Source: Desulfovibrio sp. | GTDB lineage: Bacteria; Desulfobacterota; Desulfovibrionia; Desulfovibrionales; Desulfovibrionaceae | Assembly: GCA_003525525.1 (NCBI GenBank) | Contig: DQED01000327.1 | Span: 1-8,625, forward strand | Reading direction: 5' to 3' | Length of the DNA stretch: 8,625 nucleotides | Shown: piece by piece, positions 4,746-8,625 of the stretch | Layout of the letters: each line of letters starts with the position of its first letter | Position numbering within the stretch: the first letter of the stretch is position 1 | Program-made: the position numbers and the translations under genes | Notes under the pieces: model-generated | What the model saw: the letters and a program-made list of their open reading frames with translations, nothing else | Databases searched by the model: none | Told to the model about the DNA's origin: nothing

Positions 4746-6380
4746 ATGCGCATTCTCGAAGGCATCGAAGAGAATTTCCGCTTCATGGTGCTCGAGGTTT
4801 CCAAGCAGGTCTCGAGCGCCCTGCTCGTGGTCGAGCGGCCCGATCCCGATCGCATCAAGCGCATCGAGAGCCGCGACGACTACATCGACAACCTGAAAAG
4901 CGTCATCGAAAACGCCTGCTGGGGCCGCATCCACGGCTCGCGCGACGGCAACAAGCGCACCCTCGACCTCGTGCGCGCGGCCAACATCATCAACATCAAC
5001 CTGGAGCGCATCGCGGACTACGCGGTCAACATCGTCTCCCAGGTCCAGTACCTGACCGACCCGCTTTTCATCCGGCGCTACGACTACCGCGACCCCTTCG
5101 TGGACGTGGAACGGGCCCTGGGGCTGGTCTTCCCCGCGCTCACGCGCCAGGACGTGCGTCTGGCGCTTCGCATCTGCCGCGCGGAATTCTCCCTGGACGA
5201 CCGGTTCAAGGCCGCCTTCGACGCGATCCTGGCCGACCTGCGCCGGGGCGAATCGCCGGAAAACGCCATCTCCTGCTTCAACATCTTCCGCTACCTGGAG
5301 CGCATGGGCGATGCGCTTTTAAACATCGGCGAGGCCGTGATCTTCGCGGCCCTCGGCGAAAAGCTCAAGATCCACCAGTACCAGGCCCTGCAGGATACGC
5401 TCGGGCAGGGCGGCGAGGACATTCCGCTTTCGCCCGGGGACTTCAGCTCCATCTGGGGCACGCGCTCGGGCTGCCGCATCGGCCGGGTCGAGGACCACGG
5501 CCCGCGCTCCAAGGGTGTGCTGTTCAAGGAAGGCAACGCCGAGAAGCTGGCCAAGGAGAAGGAGAACATCGAGCGTTGGGAAAAGCTCAGCCCGGGCCTG
5601 CCGCCGGCGATCCAGGCCTTCCAGACCGACGGCGACTCGGCCTCCATGCTCCTCGAGTACCTCGGCGGCTGCAACTTCCAGGAAGTGGTCCTGACCGCGG
5701 ACCGGGAGATCGTGGAGAACGCCTGCTTCCTCATCACCCAGACCGTGGGCAACGTCTGGGAGCAGACCCTGACCCGCGCGCCCGTGGCCTCGGGCTTCAT
5801 GGCGCAGATGCGCTCCCGCCTCGACGACGTGCTGCGGCTCCATCCCGGCTTCGCCACGGAGCGCAAGGACTTCTGCGGCCTGGCCATCCCCGCCCTGTCC
5901 GAGCTGCTCGCCGCGGCCGACGCCGCCGAGGCCGGGCTGGCCGCACCCGTGTCCGTGTTCCTGCACGGCGACTTCAACCTCAACAACATCGTCTACGACC
6001 ACACCGCCCAGCGCATCCACTACATCGACCTGCACCGCTCGGGCCAGGGCGACTACGCCGTGGACACGGCCGTCTTTCTCGCCTCCAACTTCCGCCTGCC
6101 CGTGTTCGAGGCGCACCTGCGCGACCGGCTCCGGCTCGTCATGCGCCGCTTCCTGGAATTCGCCCGCGCGTTCGCCGCCGAACAGGGCGACGCCGCCTTC
6201 GAGGCGCGCCTGACCTTCGGCGTGGCCAGGGCGTTGGCCACCTCGGCCCGTTTCGAGACGAACCGGGCCTTTGCCCAGGAACTGTTCCAGCGGGGGGTGT
6301 ATCTGCTCGAGCGGCAGGTGGCCCTTTCAGGCCGCCCCGTCGAGGAAGCCGTCTTTCCCGACGCCGTGCTCGTCTACTGA
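4746..6380 (+). CDS. PhoU-like domain fused to aminoglycoside-phosphotransferase-type kinase
   Basis: A 544-residue cytoplasmic fusion. Residues 1-215 are PhoU-like: two three-helix repeats, each with an ExxxD metal motif, NLERIADYAVNIV (Glu87, Asp91) and YLERMGDALLNIGEAV (Glu185, Asp189). Residues 240-544 look like an APH/choline-kinase fold: GVLFKEGNAEKL with candidate nucleotide-binding Lys261, a hinge MLLEYLGGCNF, the catalytic loop HGDFNLNNIVYD (His407, Asp409, Asn414) and the metal motif YIDLHRSGQGDYAVD (Asp428, Asp436). All key kinase residues appear present, so an active ATP-dependent kinase is expected; the substrate is unknown, and antibiotic resistance is not implied. GGAGG sits 5 bases before the ATG. 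It is the last gene of the group, separated from the amphi-Trp gene by 67 bases with a possible attenuator. Its stop overlaps the stop of the converging sensor kinase gene. Confidence 0.82.
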   Translation: MRILEGIEENFRFMVLEVSKQVSSALLVVERPDPDRIKRIESRDDYIDNLKSVIENACWGRIHGSRDGNKRTLDLVRAANIININLERIADYAVNIVSQVQYLTDPLFIRRYDYRDPFVDVERALGLVFPALTRQDVRLALRICRAEFSLDDRFKAAFDAILADLRRGESPENAISCFNIFRYLERMGDALLNIGEAVIFAALGEKLKIHQYQALQDTLGQGGEDIPLSPGDFSSIWGTRSGCRIGRVEDHGPRSKGVLFKEGNAEKLAKEKENIERWEKLSPGLPPAIQAFQTDGDSASMLLEYLGGCNFQEVVLTADREIVENACFLITQTVGNVWEQTLTRAPVASGFMAQMRSRLDDVLRLHPGFATERKDFCGLAIPALSELLAAADAAEAGLAAPVSVFLHGDFNLNNIVYDHTAQRIHYIDLHRSGQGDYAVDTAVFLASNFRLPVFEAHLRDRLRLVMRRFLEFARAFAAEQGDAAFEARLTFGVARALATSARFETNRAFAQELFQRGVYLLERQVALSGRPVEEAVFPDAVLVY

Positions 6381-8625
6381 TCGCGCGGCCGGGGCGCGGC
6401 CCCGGGCAGGGAGACCGTGAGCCGGGTGCCGCTCTCCGCGTCGGTTTCCAGGCGGATGTCGCCGTGCTGGCACCGCGTCATGAGCCGCGCCGAATACGCG
6501 CCCAGGCCGCTGCCGTCCTTCTTGCCGGCGGTTGCGTATTTCTCGAAAAAAACCGGCATGATATCCGGCGGCACGGGCGTGGGGTTGGCCACGGTCAGCA
6601 GCGCGCCCCCGTCTGGCGCCTCCACGCGCACGTCCACGCGGCCGCCCTCTGTTTCGGCCTCGACGGCGTTTTTAATCAGGTTGGCGGCGATGGTCCGGCA
6701 CAGCAACGCATTGCCCGTGGCGAACACGGGCGCGTCCGCGGCCACGACCAGGGCCACGCCGCGCGCTGCGGCCATGCCGGCCAGCATGTCCGCCGCACCG
6801 GCGACGATATGCGCCAGGTCGATGCGCTGCGCCTCGAGCGCGTAGGTTCCCGTCTCCATCTTGTACATGTCCAGGGACAACTCGATCTGTTCGAACATGG
6901 ACTGGCCCGCGCGTTCGATCTCGGCGAGCAGTTCCTCCTGCTCCTCGTTGACCGTGCCGACCACGCGCACGAGGCCGGGCAGGTTGACGATGCTATTCAG
7001 CGGCGCCTTGAGGTCGTGACGCATGATGCGCTCCACGTCCTCGCGTACGCGTTCGAGCTTCCGGCGCTCGCTGATGTCCTCCTTGACGGCCACGTAGTGC
7101 GTGACGGTCCCGGCATCGTCGCGCACGGGCGAGATGGAGCAGTTCTCCCAGTAGAGGTCGCCGTTTTTCTTGCGGTTGCACAGCTCCCCGCGCCAGATTT
7201 CACCCGCGGCCAACGTCTCCCACATTTGCCGGTAGAAATCGTCGGGGTGGGCGTCGCTTTTGAGCAGCCTGGGGTTTTGCCCCTTGGCTTCCTCGGGCGT
7301 GTACCCGGTCAGGATCGAGAAATGGGGATTGACGTACTCGATCGTGCCCTTGGGGTCGGTGATGACGATGGAGGCCGGCGACTGTTCCACCGCGGCCCAG
7401 AGCAGGCGCAGGGAGGCCTCCCGTTCCCGCAGGGGACCGATGTCCTCCACCGAGGCGATAACGGGCGTCGGGGCGCGGCCGGGCTCCACGGGATTGAAAA
7501 TGGCCCGGACGTGGCAGAATTTTCCGCTGATGCTCGTATAGGGGCCCTCGGCCGTGGCGGGCGCGCCGCCGATGGCGCGGTCGAGCGCGTCGCGCACGTA
7601 GGGCGGCATCCGCCCGCGCACGTTGTGGCCGATGATCTGTTCGGGCGCGGTCCCGAGCAGTTGCAGCAGGCGGGCGTTGCAGTTGCGCACGACGCCGGCC
7701 TCGTCGAAAAAGACCAGTCCCAGCGGCGAGTTGTCGAAAATGATCCGCAGCTGGTTCTCGCGTTTGGCGAGATGCTCTTCGGCGAGCTTGCGCGTGGTGA
7801 TGTCCGTGCAGAAGCCCTCGAACAACGCGATTTCCCCGGAAGCGTCGCACACGGCCCGGATGGAAAGCGAGACCCAGATGACGTCCCCGCTGCGGGTCAG
7901 CCGCCGGACCTCGTAGTTGGAAAGGTGGTCCCGCGTCGCGAGCGCCTGGAGCATGGCCTCGCGCTCGGCGGGATCGGCGTACACCTGGGAGCCGATGTCC
8001 GTGACCGCGGCCAAAAACGCCGCCGCGCCGCCGTAGCCGTACATCCTGGCGAGGCGGTCGTTGGCGCGCAGGTAGCGGCCGTCGGGGCTCGAGGCGAAGA
8101 TGCCGACGGGCGCGTTGTCGTAGAGGCTGCGCAGCGTTGCCTCGCTTTGGCGCAGGGCCTGTTCCGCGCGCAGCCTGTCCGAAACGTCGCGCATGGAGCC
8201 GCCGACGCCGACGTCGCCATTGCCGAAAAACGCCGGGAACTTGCGCACCTCGAGCGTCCGTTCGCCCTGGCTTTCGAGCAGCGTGACCACCTCGCGGCCG
8301 TCCCGCACGGCCACGTCGGATTCGTGGCAGCGGGCGGCGAGATCCGCCGGCAGGAGTTCGAAGTCCGTATGCCCGACCACCTCCCCGGGCGTTTTCCCGC
8401 AAAAGGCGGCGAAGCGCGTGTTGACCACGACATGGCGCAGGGAGGCGTCCTTTAAAAAGACCATGTCGCTCGTGGCGTCGAGAAAGGCGCGGTGGTGCGC
8501 CTCGACCTGGCGCAGCGCCGCATTGACCTGGGTGAGTTCCTCCGTGCGCGCGGCCACGGTACGCTCCAGGCCGGCATTGGCCGCGTCCAGCGCGGCGGTC
8601 GCCCGGGCCACGGCCCGGGACAGCC
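6374..8625 (-). CDS. Multi-PAS sensor histidine kinase (N-terminus beyond window)
   Basis: The frame is open to the window edge, so the start and any membrane sensor or HAMP region lie outside; the GTG at 8611 is probably internal. Numbering from it: coiled coil (1-45, LERTVAARTEELTQVNAALR), PAS1 about 40-145, PAS2 about 160-275, PAS3 about 287-395, PAS4 about 402-515 (ITDPKGTIEYVNPHFSILTG, GQNPRLLKS), then the HisKA helix with the phosphorylation site IMRHDLKAPLNSIV (His532). The ATPase domain has an N-box (IAANLIKNAVEAE, Asn644 and Asn648) and a GSGLGAYSARL lid (700-710). The G1 box is atypical: VANPTPVPP (674-682) replaces DNGxGIP, losing the aspartate that normally contacts adenine. No receiver domain follows, so the partner response regulator is encoded elsewhere. 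The signal sensed by the PAS domains cannot be told. Confidence 0.92.
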   Translation of the reverse strand, partial: LSRAVARATAALDAANAGLERTVAARTEELTQVNAALRQVEAHHRAFLDATSDMVFLKDASLRHVVVNTRFAAFCGKTPGEVVGHTDFELLPADLAARCHESDVAVRDGREVVTLLESQGERTLEVRKFPAFFGNGDVGVGGSMRDVSDRLRAEQALRQSEATLRSLYDNAPVGIFASSPDGRYLRANDRLARMYGYGGAAAFLAAVTDIGSQVYADPAEREAMLQALATRDHLSNYEVRRLTRSGDVIWVSLSIRAVCDASGEIALFEGFCTDITTRKLAEEHLAKRENQLRIIFDNSPLGLVFFDEAGVVRNCNARLLQLLGTAPEQIIGHNVRGRMPPYVRDALDRAIGGAPATAEGPYTSISGKFCHVRAIFNPVEPGRAPTPVIASVEDIGPLREREASLRLLWAAVEQSPASIVITDPKGTIEYVNPHFSILTGYTPEEAKGQNPRLLKSDAHPDDFYRQMWETLAAGEIWRGELCNRKKNGDLYWENCSISPVRDDAGTVTHYVAVKEDISERRKLERVREDVERIMRHDLKAPLNSIVNLPGLVRVVGTVNEEQEELLAEIERAGQSMFEQIELSLDMYKMETGTYALEAQRIDLAHIVAGAADMLAGMAAARGVALVVAADAPVFATGNALLCRTIAANLIKNAVEAETEGGRVDVRVEAPDGGALLTVANPTPVPPDIMPVFFEKYATAGKKDGSGLGAYSARLMTRCQHGDIRLETDAESGTRLTVSLPGAAPRPRDQ

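Noticed and set aside
1..6380. A phosphate-starvation (Pho) regulon linking PhoH and the PhoU-kinase fusion
   Set aside because: The names alone suggest it. I find no recognisable Pho box, and no Pst, PhoR or PhoB gene is in the window; PhoH and PhoU domains occur in many unrelated contexts.
4746..6380. Aminoglycoside resistance gene
   Set aside because: The kinase fold is shared by choline, homoserine and many other kinases. The PhoU fusion and neighbourhood give no reason to assign antibiotic phosphorylation.
5576..8455. 959-residue plus-strand open frame crossing from the PhoU-kinase gene into the sensor kinase region
   Set aside because: It runs through two recognisable genes in the wrong frame or strand, with Arg/Pro/Gly-rich shadow composition and no ribosome site or domain.

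Overview
This is a GC-rich stretch of bacterial chromosome. The codon use and gene content fit a deltaproteobacterial sulfate reducer of the Desulfovibrio/Solidesulfovibrio type. That placement rests on gene families (a PAS-rich sensor kinase and XXXCH/amphi-Trp proteins of the kind I recall from GAK clusters in those genomes) and is an inference, not a measurement.

Layout: positions 1-1116 hold the 3' part of a PIN-PhoH ATPase gene, cut by the window edge and closed by a strong hairpin. Positions 1210-2265 hold a two-gene regulatory module: a MarR-type repressor followed by an SRPBCC (START-like) protein. Both genes are preceded by the same 19-bp quasi-palindrome, a good candidate operator for the MarR protein. 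The marR promoter is placed so that its transcript would begin at or next to the ATG, i.e. leaderless.

Positions 2369-6380 hold the most interesting part, four co-directional genes behind a good sigma70-like promoter: (i) an XXXCH-type protein ending in KKECH, with an amphi-Trp-like N-terminal half; (ii) a 399-residue protein with spaced PHP-type metal-binding motifs, overlapping the first gene by 8 bp; (iii) a 94-residue amphi-Trp domain protein with a GTG start; and (iv) a fusion of a PhoU-like helical domain with an aminoglycoside-phosphotransferase-type kinase domain. The first and third resemble accessory members of the GAK (ATP-grasp and HprK-related kinase) gene set, but no ATP-grasp, HprK-related kinase or CofD-like gene is in the window. 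The four may therefore be a satellite of that system or a separate one that pairs a putative phosphoesterase (PHP) with a putative small-molecule or protein kinase (PhoU-APH).

Positions 6374-8625 on the minus strand hold a multi-PAS sensor histidine kinase, cut at its N-terminus by the window edge. It converges on the PhoU-kinase gene, and the two coding regions overlap by 7 bp at their stops. The very long open frames opposite or out of frame with these genes are GC-rich shadows. No tRNA, rRNA, CRISPR array or insertion sequence was seen.
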